Part shown: positions 21,006 to 33,073 of the stretch, piece after piece
Layout: every line of letters begins with the position of its first letter
Position numbering within the stretch: position 1 is the first letter of the stretch
Assembly (NCBI GenBank): GCA_001662425.1
Contig: BDDC01000213.1
Coordinates: 9,713 to 48,533 of the forward strand
DNA: 38,821 nucleotides
Source: Chlamydomonas sphaeroides
Lineage: Eukaryota; Chlorophyta; Chlorophyceae; Chlamydomonadales; Chlamydomonadaceae
Direction: 5' to 3'
Position numbers and translations under genes: made by a program
Notes under the pieces: generated by a model
What the model saw: only the letters and a program-made list of their open reading frames with translations
Told to the model about the DNA's origin: nothing
Databases searched by the model: none

Positions 21006-24000
21006 TCAGGTCAGGGCGGGGCCCTTGTTGCCGGGCTCGTACTCTACCGCCGGCGCCGCGGCCTCCTGCGCCGTCACTGGGGCATTCGAGGCAACCTGCT
21101 TCGCCGCCGCCTTACCCGCTGGCGGCTGGCGGCGCAGTAGCGGAGGCGGGCCGACCACGCTGAACACTGCGGGCAGCAAGGGCAAGGGAACAGGCGACAG
21201 GGGCACCAGGGATAAGCCAGGCGGCCATACGGCAGAGGCAGCGGATGAGCGCGGCAGGCGGCCCTCTGACTGCGGCAGCGCAGCACAACTCACGGGTCCA
21301 TGGGGAGCCCCCGCGCAATTGCTGGCCGGCTCACCGCTCGGATTGTGCGCCTACACGGAGTCATACGCGACAACGAACGCGAGCGCTCCCGTACCCACCG
21401 ACGGGCATCAGCATGAGGCCGATGAGCAGCGCAAAGGCGATGGTGCCGAAGATGAGCGCAAAGAAGGTGCGCAGGATCTCGCTGCCCGCGAACGCCAGCG
21501 GGATGGTGCCTGGCGGCGGCACGCACAGGGACGCGGCAGGGCAGCGTGACGCGCAGCACAGCAAGGGAGCTCAGCTTGCAGGCGCTGCACCACGGCCATC
21601 CTGGGTGCCGCACATCGGTGGCCCATGCGTAGCACGCTGCCCCCACCTACCTGTGAGCGCGGTGAGGCCGCCCACGAACACCGCGCTGCCCGTGTCCGAC
21701 AGCGCCAGCGCCATGCGGCCGTTGAGGGTGCCGTCCGCCTCCACCATCACAAAGCGCTGCTCGAGGTGACGGGGCCGGCGAGGGGGGGGAGGCGGTATGT
21801 ATGACTCAGGCTTGGGGCCAGCACATGCGGTGCACACCGCCGGAGCTCGCTGCTTGCTTGGTTCGCTGATAGCTACTCCTGCCGGCGAGGGCTGCCCCCC
21901 GAGGGTCTGGGACGGTGGAGCGCGAGAGCGAGGGCCCGCTGCCCGGCACCCGGCCGCCGCCCTCGCAGCCACCTCAGCCGCCTGGCGCACCTCGCCTGCT
22001 TCACGGGGTCGCCGCCAGCCCCTGTGCCCCTGCCAGCGCCGCCCTCCAACCCATGCGGAGGACTCCAGCCCGGGCTCCCTCCCACCTGTGCGAAGTACAC
22101 CGAGTAGTCCACGGCCAGGCCCGTGGCCATGATCCTGAGGGCGGGGCAGGGCAGGCGGGCAGGTGGGGCAGGCAGTGGGTGGGGCCCGGGAAAGCGCCCG
22201 CAGCAAGGGGCCCGGGAAAGCGCCCGCAGCAACCCGCGCAGGCCCCTCGCCGGTCCCGTGCTCTGTTCTGCCCCTGCCCCTGTCCCTGCCCCTGCCTCAC
22301 ATGTTGAGGATGGAGACCTGGTTGAAGCGGATGTCCAGGATGAACATCTCGCCAAACAGGAACAGGTCCTGTGGCGCCCAGGAAGGCGGGCAGGTGGGCG
22401 CACGACAGCAGGCACCCGCTGGGGAGCCGACGTCCGCCCCATACCCGGCCCAGCCCCCTCCTCCGCAGCAGCCCCCTCCTCCGCAGCAGCCCCCTCTCCC
22501 GCCCCCCCTCCTTGCTCCCTTCCCCGCTCACCACCAGGCCCACGGCCAGCATCATGAGCGCCACCGCCCGCGGCGAGGGCAGCGTAGCGCACAGCACCAG
22601 CCCCACGCCCGCCACCGCCAGCAGCACGTACTCCAGCGTCATGGAGCCCAGGATGGCGTCGCCCTCGTCGTAGATGTAGTCGTCTGGCCGGGTGGCGGGG
22701 CAGGGAGGAATGGAGCGGGGGGAGGCGGGTTTTGGCCTTGGGATTTGGGTGTGGGCTTGGGTGCGTTCGGGACGGGTTGGGGTTGGGCCGGGCGGGGTGT
22801 CGGGGAAGGCCCGACACGGGGCGTGCGCGGCATGCGCTGTACCCGGAGTCAAGCCCCCCAGCGTGCCGAGACGTGCCGGGCCGACTTGCACTCTCTTGCG
22901 CAGGCTCGTAATCAACCCTTGCCGCTCTGATCCGAGTCCTTGATACACTTCACGTACCGTTGGACATGAGCGCGGCGTCGTGCGGCGCGGCGGCCGTGTC
23001 GGCGGCAAAGGGGCCCCCGTTGAGGTCCTTCTCAATGCGGCGCACCGCCTTGAGGCACTTGCGGCCGTAGGCGCCGTTGTCGCCCTTGGCCGAGTGCACC
23101 AGCGGAAAGCGCGAGGCCCACACCGCCACCTGCTGCACGCCGCCTGCGGGCAGCAAGGTTGGGGGTCACGGTGTCGCGGGTGGTGGGGCTGCAAGTCACC
23201 TGACACAGCAGCTAGGCCCGCAGCCAGCAGCTGGGGCTGGACGGATGCTGCTGCCAGGCAGGTGTGGGCGTGTCGGGACGTGAGCGGGGCGGCAACTAGA
23301 GGGCCCCTGCCCAGCCGTGGCCGCCCTGCCTGTCCCGCTCGCACCGGTGGGCGAGGTGGTGGTGCTCCAGCGCACGTCCTCCTGGTAGCCACGCGATACG
23401 GTGAGGAACTGCGGAGGGCGGTCGGGCAGGCAGCAGGAGGGCGGGGGAGGCAGCGCCGGCGTTCGGGCCGTGCTAGACACGACACAGAACGACAGAAGCG
23501 CAGTGAAACAGCAAGGCGTGGCGCCCTTCCCGCCGCTGCCTGGGCCTCACGCACGGGGCGCCCCCACCCCCCGAGGGGGCCTCTCACAATCGACCTAGAC
23601 AGGCGCATCCCTCGGGGCGTGCGGGGCACACCCCTTGACGACGTGTCGAGCACGCGCACACCCGCGCACACTTTCTATATATTCTACCTATTTGTGAACG
23701 CACGTGTACTCTATTGCTCTCCTCAGAAATGAAACAACAACTTTTACTTGACTCATGGACGCACGCGCGGGCCGCACAGCGCCGCGTCGCACCGCGCCGC
23801 CCCACCTCCTTGAGCAGCGGGTAGAAGGCGGCTTGCGGCACGCAGCCGGGGATGGGCTGCGGCTGCACGAACAGGCCCAGGTCGCCGGGGGTGCGGCCCA
23901 CAAAGGGGTTGACGCAGCCGGGGTCCGCCACCAGGGTCACCTCGGGGTGCGCCTCCGCCACCCAGCTGCGGCCGGCAAGGGACGGCGAGGCGGGCTGGTC

Positions 24001-27000
24001 ACAAGGGCTCGTGGGCAGAGTGGAGAGTGGTGGCGCTCGTTGAGGTGTCTCGCCGCCAACCCGGCCCCAACCGCCCGCGCATGCCCACGCCCACTGTGGC
24101 CCAACACAGCCCCGGCCCCAGCCCCAGCCCTAGCACCCGCTGCCGCGCGCACCCAATGAAGTCCAGCAGCCAGTTGCCCTGGAAGGCGCTGATCGTGGAG
24201 TTGACGAAGCGGTCGTCCAGCGCGCGGGCCAGGCCGCCCAGCAGCCGCGCCTGGGCTGCGGGTGCCGAGGGGTCGACCCAGCGGAAGTAGAGGTGCGTGG
24301 GGTTGCCGATCTGCTGCTGGAACTGCGCGGTGCGGAGGGGAGGGGCAGCAAGGGCGACAGTGGGTGAGGCCCAGGCTGAAACGAGGGCGGAAAGGACGCC
24401 GAGCGGAAGTGGTCGGGCATGTCGCGGCAGGTGGCCGGATGGAACCGCCAACCTCCGGCAGCCTCCAGGCAACCGGCCATCGAAACCCTGCGCCCCCTTT
24501 CCCCCGCCGCCTCCCCACCGTGTCCTCCATGACCGCCACCCAGTCCTGCAGGTAGCTGTTGTCGGGCGCCAGCTCGCTCATGGGCTGCCCCTCCTGCAGC
24601 TTGGTGGCGCCCACCGCAGACAGCACCGTCCAGCCTGGGGAGGCGAGAGGGCGAGAGGAGGATGGAGGGGCGGAGGGGGTGAGCAAGGCGGGGCGACGCG
24701 GGGGTGGTTCCAATGGAGGGCGCCTGGCAATCGTGGCAGTGGCGGCTCGGCAGCTCACCGCTGATGCAGCGCAGCACCACGTGCATGGCGGCAGTGTTAA
24801 ACATGTTGTGCAGCGCGGCGTCGATAGCGCAGCACCCGTGGCTCACCTATGAAGATCAGCACCACAATGACCTTGACCCACCAGCGCGTCAGCGCGGGGA
24901 CGTAGTACCTGCAGGGGGTGACACGAGGCGGCGCAGGGAGGAGGCGTGCGAATCGGAGGGAAGACCTGACGCAGCAGGCGTCAAGGGGCGGGCCGCGTCC
25001 GGCGCTGGCGCGCTTCACCTTTGCGCCGGGAGTGCAGCACACTCGCTTGCTGGACACACACGGTATGCGTGCGCCAGCGAGGGGATGTGCCGAGGGTACA
25101 GCACAGCGTACCAACACACGCGCGCGCGTTGCGACCGAGCCGCAGGCCCGGGCCAGGCCTACGGCGCCTCACTTGGCGAAAAGGCGCTTCATGAGGTTGG
25201 GCTCCTCGTCCACCGCGTCGGTGGAGCTGGGCGCGGCATGGTCGCGCGCAAAGGCCGCCGCCGCCGCCGCCGCCTTGGCGCCGCCGCCCGGCGTGGTGAC
25301 GACCACCGCGGGTAGAGCGGCCTTCTTGAGCGGCTCGTCGGCATACTGCGGAGTGCGGCCGTGGAGCACCGAGCAAAGGAGCTCAGCAATGCGAGCGGGC
25401 AGCTTCCTGGCCCCCCGCCAGGGCTTGCGGCGTCTGTCCGGGCTGCCGAGCGCACAGCAGCCACATACCAGGGCCCCGCCCGCGTCGCCGCAGCCCGCCC
25501 CGCTGCCGCGTGCCCCTCACCCGGCCGTGCTGCAGCGGGGTGGAGGTGTGGGAGGCGTTTGATTCGCTGTGCGCGGGCACCTCGCCCTCGGCCGCCTCCG
25601 CCACGGGCCCCGAGCCGCGGAAGGGAGCCGCCTGCGCCGGCGGCGTCAGCACCACGGCCGCGGCCACGGGCTGGTGGCGCTGCGAGTAGGAGCCGGCCGG
25701 CGAGGCGGAGCCCGAGGACGCGGGCGAGCCGGCGTGCGAGCAGCGCACGGCGTGCGGTAGTGGCGGGCCGGAGCTGACGGCGCAGCAGCAGCAGTCGATG
25801 CGGTTGTCGGCGATGCGGCGCTCCGTGAGCACAAAGACGCCCGCGAAGAAGAGCAGCTGTGGGTGGCGAGGGCGGGGAGGCGCAGGCAGGGGCGGGCGCA
25901 TGGGAACTGTCAAATCAGTGGGCGGGCGGGGGCCTGTCCGCACCAGAGGCATTCATGAAAAGCTGCCAGCACGCCTGCGGCCCTATCTCCCTGCCAACGG
26001 CGTGGCGCAGTCCCATCCCCCGGCCCCCGGGCCCCAAACTGAGGCGACGAAGATGGCCACCCAAGACAAACCCAGACAGAAACACAGTGGCACTAAGACA
26101 GTCACACAGGGGCAGACCCTCCTCTCCCTCTCCCCTGCCCCCCTTCCCCGCCCCCCACACACGCGCCCCCCTCACCGTGGCCACCAGGATTGCCACCACG
26201 CCCAGCGCCGCGTAGGCGCTGAACCAGCGCACCGACGGCAGCTCGCAGATGGCGCCCAGCGCAAAGGCCACGGCGCTGGCCAGCAGCGTCACCACCACGC
26301 TCGTGCCCGCACCCTCCATGAGCACCCTGCGGCGCCGCACCGAGCCAGGGACAGCGAGAGGTAAGGTACGTCGAGACTGCGCAACAAGGGGCACCGCGCA
26401 GCCCCGGGGCGACCCCAGGCGCTAGCGTGACGGGCGCAATGCCCCGCACCCAGGGTAGGGTGCTGGGCTGCTGGCGCAGCGAAGGGCTTTGTGACCGCAC
26501 CTGAAGCGGCCGCGCAGCGTGAGGCCCGGCTGCTCCACGGCGATGCCGTCGTAGGCCTTGGCCAGGATGAACATGCAGTCGATGGCCACGCCCAGCAGCA
26601 CGTACGGCAGCACCTGTGTCGTACGGTGCCATACAGCAGAGGGGGAAGCAGCTCGGGACGGTGGTGAGGTGGATCGGTGAGACGCGTGTGTGCTGGCAAG
26701 GCCGTGGCGTGCTCCGGGTGTGCGGCCACTGCCACTGCCCCCCGCCTGTCGCCGATTGGCCGCATGCCCTATCCCCGCCTGGCTGAGCGGCGGCGCCGTG
26801 GGGTGATGGGTCGGCCCGCCGGCCGCCGCCCTTCACACGCTCCTGGCAGGCGCAGGCTGCTCCCCACGGCACCTCCCCACGGCGCCTCTCAACGGCGCCG
26901 TGTCGCCCGCGGGCCCACCTGGCTGAGCAGCGTGAAGGGGCAGCCGAAGGCCATGGCCAGGCCGTAGCCCGCCACCATGGCCAGCACCGCCGACAGCACC

Positions 27001-29576
27001 CCCAGCAGCGCCAGGCTGCTGCGGGTGCCCACCCGGTGCAGGCTGCGGGTGGGGGAGGGAAGGGGCAGGCGGGGGAAGGGGGAAGCGGTGTGGGAGGCAG
27101 GGGGAGGGAGGGGCGTGGTGCTGGCACGGCGCTGGCCTGGCCTGGCCCGACCGCTGGCCCCGACCGCTGGCCGCGCCCCCTCGCACCGCGACATGCCCAG
27201 CACCGCCACCAGCACGAAGATGGCGATGGAGATGACAACCAGGTACAGGTCCGCGGTCACACTGCGCGGACGGTGGGGAGGAGGCGGGGAGACGTTAGCA
27301 CGGCACCAACACACAGTCGCAACGCACCACTCCATGTCGCGACCCGGCTCCAGCCCCCGCACCCGGCCCCCGCACCTGGCGCCGATCTCGTCGTCCACGC
27401 TGTTGCCCGCAATGTACGCCAGCGCGGCGTGCTGCGCGGCGCCCGACTGCTCCTTCAGCACGTCCAGAAAGCTGTCGTACCACCTGTTGTCGGGTGTACG
27501 GCAAGCCGGTAAGCAGCCAGCATCAGCCCACGTGCGAACGGATCCTCTTCGGAACTCCGCCACATGCGGCCCGGGCCCCGCCGGCGCCTAGAGGTCGGTC
27601 GAGAGGAATCCCCGCGTGCAAGTTCTGAGGCGCCGTCGCAGCCCGCCCCCCCCCGGCCCTGTCCCCACGGCCTCACTTGTCCTCCAGGTCCTTGTTCAGC
27701 CCCTGGCGCAGGCCGTAGCCGAAAGCCACCACCTGCAGCCCGTGTGGCGCGCAGCAGGGGACAATGGTTGCGTCCGTCGTTTGCAGCCATGAGGCATCGA
27801 CCAGAAGTCGACCACCAACATCAGTGCACCGCTGCAGCCTCACGCCGCCTGCAGGCCGCGGCTCACGGCCGCCACTGCTGCTGTGCAGCCCACCTTAACG
27901 GAGGACATGAACAGCGGCGGCTGCGGCGCGGGCGGCGGCGGCTGGATGGGCGTGAGCGTGATGCCCCCGAAGATGGACAGTGTCGACACAGAGCTGCGGG
28001 CGGCGGGGCCGAGGGACCGTGGGGCCGTGAGGCTGGATGGGCGCTCAGGACCCACGGGGGGCGCAGGGGGCCCGGAGCGCGGCGCAGCGGGGCTGCTGCC
28101 TGCGGGCGCGGCCATGCGCACGCGCCGTCCGGGCTTTGGGTCGAGTCGATCGTACGGTGCGGGGCCTTGCTCACGTGCCGTCGGGGAACCTGGGCGAGTT
28201 GACCGCCATGACCAGCGCGTCACGGTTGCCGGCGGTGGGGTCGGTGCGGGAGCCGCCAACCGCCTCCAGATATGCGTCGAAGGACATGCCCCACAGGTTG
28301 AGCGGCCTGCGGGCGGGGAGGAGGGTACCTGATTTGAAGGAGGCGGCATCAGGTGTGGGGCGCGTCGACTTGGCGGCATGCGCAGCACAGCTTGCAGCGC
28401 CCGGCCCCACCACCGCCAGCCCCTGGCCTCGAGCACCTCACCGGTCTCCTACCAGCCTCGTCTTCCCTGCCATGCCCTTCCCCGCCGTCCCCCTTCCCTC
28501 CCCAGCCCTCCCCTCCCCTCCCCTCCCCCGCCTCACCCGGTGTACTTGCAGGTGGCGTTGTAGTTGAGCTCGCACACGTCCTCCCACCGGTGAGAGCGGC
28601 CGCCGTGGCTCACAGTCAGCGCCCGCACCTGCGCGCCCAAGGAGACACAAACACACACACATATGGGGAGGCGGGGTTACGGGTATTGTACCCTGCGGAT
28701 CGGGCCGCGGAGCGCCCCGGCCGGCACCCAGGCCGTACGACCGCGTGCCGTACGCCAGTGCCTACCCGCGTGCCGTACCTTGGTGTCCACCTGGAAGGCC
28801 TCATGGAAGATGCCCAGCTGCAGCGCGTTGCTGCCGTACTGGGACGAGCGGCTGGACTTGACGGTGGCCAGGAACTGTGAGAGGCGGGACGGGAAGAAAG
28901 GGGAAGGAAGGGGAAGGGAGGGGAAAGGAGGAGGAGCGGGAGGTGGAGGTGGAGCTTGGCTGCTGTGCGAGGATGGGGGCAATGGGCATGCGGCAAGGCA
29001 GCAGCGCGGCACAGCAGGGCAGGCAGGCAGGCGGGGCGGCCGTGCCGGCCCAGGCGGACCTGCGCAAAGCCGCCGCCGCCGACATAGGTGGCCTTGACCC
29101 AGTCCTCGTCCTCCTTCGCCTTGCTGTCCTGTGGCACCCTGCGCGCAGCGCACAAGGGCCGAGGGCAGGCCGTGGTGGGATGTGCCGGGCGCGCGGGCTG
29201 CGTCCCCGTGCCCCCGCCGCCAGCACCGGTTGACAGGAGTGATGGCCCCTTGTCCCCAGCCCGGAGCACGTGGCCCCAGCCGTCTCATCGCTCACCAGAG
29301 CTTGTCTCCGGAGCTCTCAATGCGGAACTGCGACCAGCCCACGGCGCAGGCGCCGCACAGCACGAGGCTGATGAGGACTACCGTCCATGGCCGCTGCGCC
29401 GCGAACGCGCCCGTCTTCCCTGTCGCCTTGTTGATGCGGTGCTGCACGCCCACGATGAATCGCTCATAGCCAAGATTGCAACGTCCGTAGGCTGCTCCGA
29501 GCCGGCCGCAGGTTGAGCCATCGGGCGCCGGGGAGTGTGAGGTGGAGCCGTCCGCCGGCTCCGTGCTGCCCGGCAT
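21006..29576 (-). CDS. Patched/Dispatched/NPC1-type RND membrane protein (12 TM, sterol-sensing-domain family)
   Basis: Twenty-six exons join in frame to about 1,106 aa: 29576-29296, 29138-29060, 28874-28779, 28628-28537, 28306-28175, 27993-27894, 27732-27677, 27483-27376, 27261-27187, 27042-26919, 26613-26501, 26326-26176, 25856-25521, 25345-25173, 24908-24847, 24634-24519, 24322-24153, 23965-23806, 23408-23345, 23143-22958, 22683-22532, 22368-22301, 22134-22086, 21756-21651, 21509-21399, 21166-21006. The layout is the RND two-fold one: TM1 (~64-84), a large lumenal/extracellular loop, TM2-6 (~320-482), a cytoplasmic linker, TM7 (~649-672), a second large loop, TM8-12 (~909-1058). TM4 has GVAID (389-393) and TM10 GLAVDYSVY (970-978), the paired GxxxD motifs that couple ions in this superfamily. 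The end of TM12, MLMPVVFSVVGP, also fits. The linker begins with a CCCC run, possibly palmitoylated. The family moves sterols or other lipids; the substrate here is unknown. The exon 24 acceptor could shift by one codon. Confidence 0.88.
22181..22232 (+). repeat. Perfect 26-bp tandem duplication in an intron of the Patched-like gene
   Basis: Two identical 26-bp units (22181-22206 and 22207-22232), each starting GGGGCCCGGGAAAGC and ending CCGCAGCAA, lie between exons 22 and 23. Exon borders are unaffected. Confidence 0.95.
22453..22495 (+). repeat. 18-bp tandem repeat in an intron of the Patched-like gene
   Basis: The unit GCCCCCTCCTCCGCAGCA is present twice with a third partial unit, between exons 21 and 22. 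On the transcribed strand it is purine-rich. Confidence 0.8.
23600..23760. other. AT-rich island inside intron 18 of the Patched-like gene
   Basis: Within the intron between exons 18 and 19 (23805-23409), roughly 23660-23755 is markedly AT rich for this locus, with CTATATATTC and a run through AAATGAAACAACAAC. It has no recognisable ORF. It could be an inserted element remnant or an internal regulatory segment. Confidence 0.4.
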
Positions 29577-30590
29577 GGGTGCGACGCGGCCCAGTTCTCA
29601 GTTTATACACGATGGCGACTATGTGACGATGTTATGGCGGGCACTGTGCTGTGTCACTGCTGCAATTTGGCTATCGCGTATCGGCACGTCTGGTGTCGAC
29701 GAGAGTATCTGTGCGGTCCTGTGCTTGTGGAAGCAGCATTGAGATATGGCTCAGTTATCGGCAATGCACGGGCTCAAAGGTTCGACACGGTGGCTCATAG
29801 TTGGGCTCAGTGCGTAACCCTCCCCAAAGGTTACTCGTGACACCCTCCTTGTCTTGGATGTATGCAGTCAACTCTGTTCTACTAGTCATGCGCTTGGGCT
29901 GCGCGAAAGGAATTGATCAGCTAACCCAGTACGATAGCAGCTTCCGTGCCCGACCGGTTTCGCAGCGATCGCGGGGCTATCGCGGGGCTGCTTTGCAATG
30001 GCAGACGCCACATCTGATCCACAAGAGTACGGGGAAACTAGAGAAGTCCATGTCACATGGGCGCTGAAGGTCCAAGCTAACCGCTTCCCTGCGTTGACGC
30101 CATTCAGGCCGTCTCAGGCGCACAAGAGCGCCAAATTCCAGTTATGCATTGGAACGGTTGAGCAATCGTTCATCAGCTGCGATGTGCGCTGCGTACCTGT
30201 CTCCATCAAAGCTGGGCTCCCTCCTGATTGCGGGGGACGCCAGGGGTTGAGGCAGGGTTGCGGCGGCCGTGCCGACCTTCAACATCGCAGGCGGTGCACA
30301 GCTGAATTATTTAACAGTCATCCTATGCGCTTACATTATAACGGGGCTGCCGCACGCAAGCACACAGTTCTTCCAATTTTCCAAACTTGAGAACGACACG
30401 TCGTTGCGCTGCCGAGTCACTTTCAAGCATCTCGCCTTTTCAGCTGACTTCATTTGAGGCACTCTCACAAGCAGCAGCGCCGCCCCCTCTCCGATCCTCA
30501 GCTCGCGCCGCTCTCGCACGGCGGACAGCAGGGGCGGGAACCTCGCCTAGCGGCGCAAGCCGCTCTCGGTAGGGGGCCAGGTCGGGGACC
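29577..30590. promoter_or_regulatory. Divergent promoter region between the Patched-like gene and RRP4
   Basis: About 1.0 kb separates two divergent start codons, so both promoters must lie here. It is less GC rich than the exons, with AT-rich words at 30302-30343 (GAATTATTTAACAG, TTACATTATAACG). On the minus strand a TATAAA-like word occurs near 29602, but it is only about 25 bp from the assigned ATG, too close for a normal TATA box. No repeats or RNA genes were recognised. Confidence 0.5.
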
Positions 30591-31888
30591 ATGGCAGCCC
30601 CGCGCGCACCCATCGTGCGGGCGCATGTCCCTGGCGCCGACGTTGCGCTCGTGGAGCGCGCGCTCAACGTGCACGACGCGCCCAGCAGCACGACATTCGT
30701 CTGTGTCGGCGATGAGATCAGCACGGAGGGCCAGGAGGGCTTCCTGCGCGGCCACGGCACGCAGGTCGTGGACGGCAAGCTCGTCGCAACCGTCTGCGGC
30801 GTCGTGGAGCGCGTCAACAAGCTCATTTACGTCAAGACACTCAACAGCCGCTACAACGCGGAGCAGGGCGACGTGGTCGTCGGCCGCGTCGCCGACGTTG
30901 CGGGCAAGGCATGGCGCGTGGACCTCAAATCCCGGCAGGAGGCCAAGCTGCTGCTGTCGGCCGTGCACCTGCCCGGCGGCATCCAGCGCCGGCGCAACGC
31001 CGAAGACGAGCTCAACATGCGCGGCTTCTTCCGCGAGGGCGAGCTCATCAGCGCCGAGGTGCAGTCCGTGCATGCCGACGGCAGCGTCGCGCTGCACACG
31101 CGCTCCGCAAAGTATGGCAAGCTCGTCAGCGGCCAGCTGGTCGAGGTGCCGCCCAACCTCATCAAGCGCCAGAAGCAGCACTTCCACACCATCGACGCGC
31201 TGGGCATCGAGCTCATCATCGGCTGCAACGGCCTCGTCTGGGTGGCGCCGCTGCGGCCCACCTCCTCCGCGCCCGCCGACGCGTCCGACGCCGACGCCAC
31301 CGAAGCGCCGCCGCCGCCGCCGCCCTCGCAGTCGCAGCTTGAGGTGGTGTGCCGCCTGTCCAACGCCATCCGCGTGCTGACGCGGCTGTACATGCCGGTA
31401 TTCCCCGCATCCATCATGGCCACCTACGAGGCAGCGGTGGGTCGTGACAGGCGGCGCCGCCACCGCCGCCAACCCGCTCGGCCAGCTGCGGCCGGCCAGC
31501 TGGCCGCGCTGCTCGCTTCCCGGATCCCAACCACAGCGCGCAGCAGGGCGTGCAGCCCAAGCCCTGCAAGCCCGTGCCCTAGTCACAGCACACACCCTAG
31601 CAAGCACGAGGCCCGGCCGCCCCTGGCGCCTGCTCCTGACACACCCGGGGCGCACTCGGCGCCGCCCTGCCGCCTAACCCCTGCCGGAATGCTGGCAGCG
31701 TTGGGGCCGGGGCTTACGCTCGGGGCTTGCAAAGCAGTCCCTGACTTCCTCGGCACCGTCCTGCCCCCCACTGCCCCGCACCCCAGGTTGATAACAGCGT
31801 GGCTCTGCGGGACATGATGGAGCCCGACTTCCTGGAGGCGGTGGCGGCGCAGGAGGCGCAGCGGCGGGGGAGCGCCATGCAGGAGTAG
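30591..31888 (+). CDS. RRP4: Exosome complex cap subunit RRP4 (EXOSC2)
   Basis: Two exons, 30591-31436 and 31787-31888, give 315 aa, close to the family's usual ~290. RRP4 is one of three S1/KH cap proteins of the nine-subunit RNA exosome, guiding RNA into the channel for 3'-5' decay and processing in nucleus and cytoplasm. The N-terminal domain (GDEI..EGFLRGHGT), the strand LVATVCGVVERVNKLIYVK, and the S1 domain (GDVVVGRVADVAGKAWRVDL) are clear. So are PGGIQRRRNAEDELNMRGFF, the S1 end (ALHTRSAKYGKL) and the KH domain (VPPNLIKRQKQHFHTI..IIGCNGLVWV). A Pro/Ala-rich insertion (~225-246) interrupts the C-terminal part. The ATG has a good context (GACCATGGCA). The short second exon supplies the C-terminal helix ending MQE. 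The 350-bp intron has a GTGGGT donor and a CCCCAG acceptor. Confidence 0.96.
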
Positions 31889-33073
31889 GCGGCGGCCGGG
31901 CGCAGGATGGCGAGAGCGGGATTGTGGGGAGGGCCGCAAAGGTTGTGTGGGAGGGAAGGGTTGACGTGGACGAAGGGCGTGGCCAAGCGAACGGAGCGCG
32001 AGGGACTGGTGGGGTGGTGGCGCGTGGCGAAGGGGTGCCCGTATGGCTGTGCGTGGTGGCTGCCTTGGTGGTAGGAGGGCGGCGTTCGTGTCTCTGCAGT
32101 GCAGCCCGGCATTGCCTGGGGGGCGGAAGGCGTGTGCGCGCCGGTGGCAGGGTCGGCAACGGAGGCTCGCTTGGTGGCAGGGTCGGCAACGGAGGCTCGC
32201 TTGGTGGCAGGTGGCGCGCTGCCGGCTGGCAACCAGGTATCCAGCTGAGCACGGGCGGCAGGCGGCGGGCGGCCCGGTGTGGTGTGGCTGCAACTCTTGG
32301 ACAGCCCTACCGCGCTGCTGCAGCGAGTCCTGTAGGCGCAATGCGTCATGTTGCATGTACCTCTGATGGTAATGCCGCCGCGACGTATGTCCCGAACCAA
32401 ACCCTCATACGTCCTGCCACGTGCTCGGCAGACATTCGCTCGGCCCTGCCATACCGTGTCATGACAGAACGCGTCCGTGGCACAGCACGGTCCGGAGTGC
32501 CGATTGCCCGCCGGGCGCCGCACTCTTAGGGGACACCGCCATCCCCATGGCTCTGCAAGTGCACCGCGGGCGCATCCCCGGTGCCAGGCATCCGGACAGC
32601 CGCTCGCAGCGCTAACGGATGGCTCTCCTGCCATCTCGAGCAGTACCTTTTCCGCACACTCGGCACCTGATAAGTAAGAGATGGACTGGCAGCGTACTGT
32701 ACTCTGTCGATGGACGTACTGTGTCATGACAACAGCCCCAAGCTACCCTCCTCGTCCAGCCTGCTCCTGGCTACCTATCCGACGCTCCGACCTGTGCGCC
32801 CGCTCAGCGCCTTGCTACATAGTCCCTGGGGAGCCCCCAGTTGAGCAGTGTGGGGCAGCCTCCCTGCCTGGCCCTAGCTGCCCAGCCCGTCCGGGCAACA
32901 CCTTGCTCACGGTCCTGGGTCCGCTCACTCGCGCTGTCACCTCTATTTGCTCCTCTGTCTTCTACGGTAGTGCATGGCACGTCCGTGCGTATGTGCGCAG
33001 CGGTGACCCGGAGGGGCGATGCAGGCGCAGCGCGCTCCTCCAGCCCACAGCCGCAATGGCCCATTGGGCGTCG
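31889..33073. other. 3' flanks of the convergent genes RRP4 and CUEDC2-like
   Basis: The two genes converge on this 1.2-kb interval, so it should contain both 3' UTRs. No coding frame is convincing. It contains the 30-bp tandem repeat at 32143-32211. I found no TGTAA in a clear position for either gene, so transcript ends are not assigned. Confidence 0.45.
32143..32211 (+). repeat. 30-bp tandem repeat in the RRP4 3' region
   Basis: Two perfect 30-bp units (32143-32172, 32173-32202) are followed by nine bases of a third. The unit begins GGTGGCAGGGTCGGCAACGG. It lies 255 bp after the RRP4 stop. Confidence 0.95.

Noticed and set aside
29598..29606. TATA box of the Patched-like gene (TATAAA on minus strand)
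   Set aside because: Only about 25 bp from the assigned start codon; transcription would begin at or after the ATG, and no later in-frame Met exists in exon 1.
29775..29800. tRNA-like GGTTCGA word
   Set aside because: No matching acceptor or anticodon arms and no box A at the right distance; no tRNA gene was found anywhere in the window.
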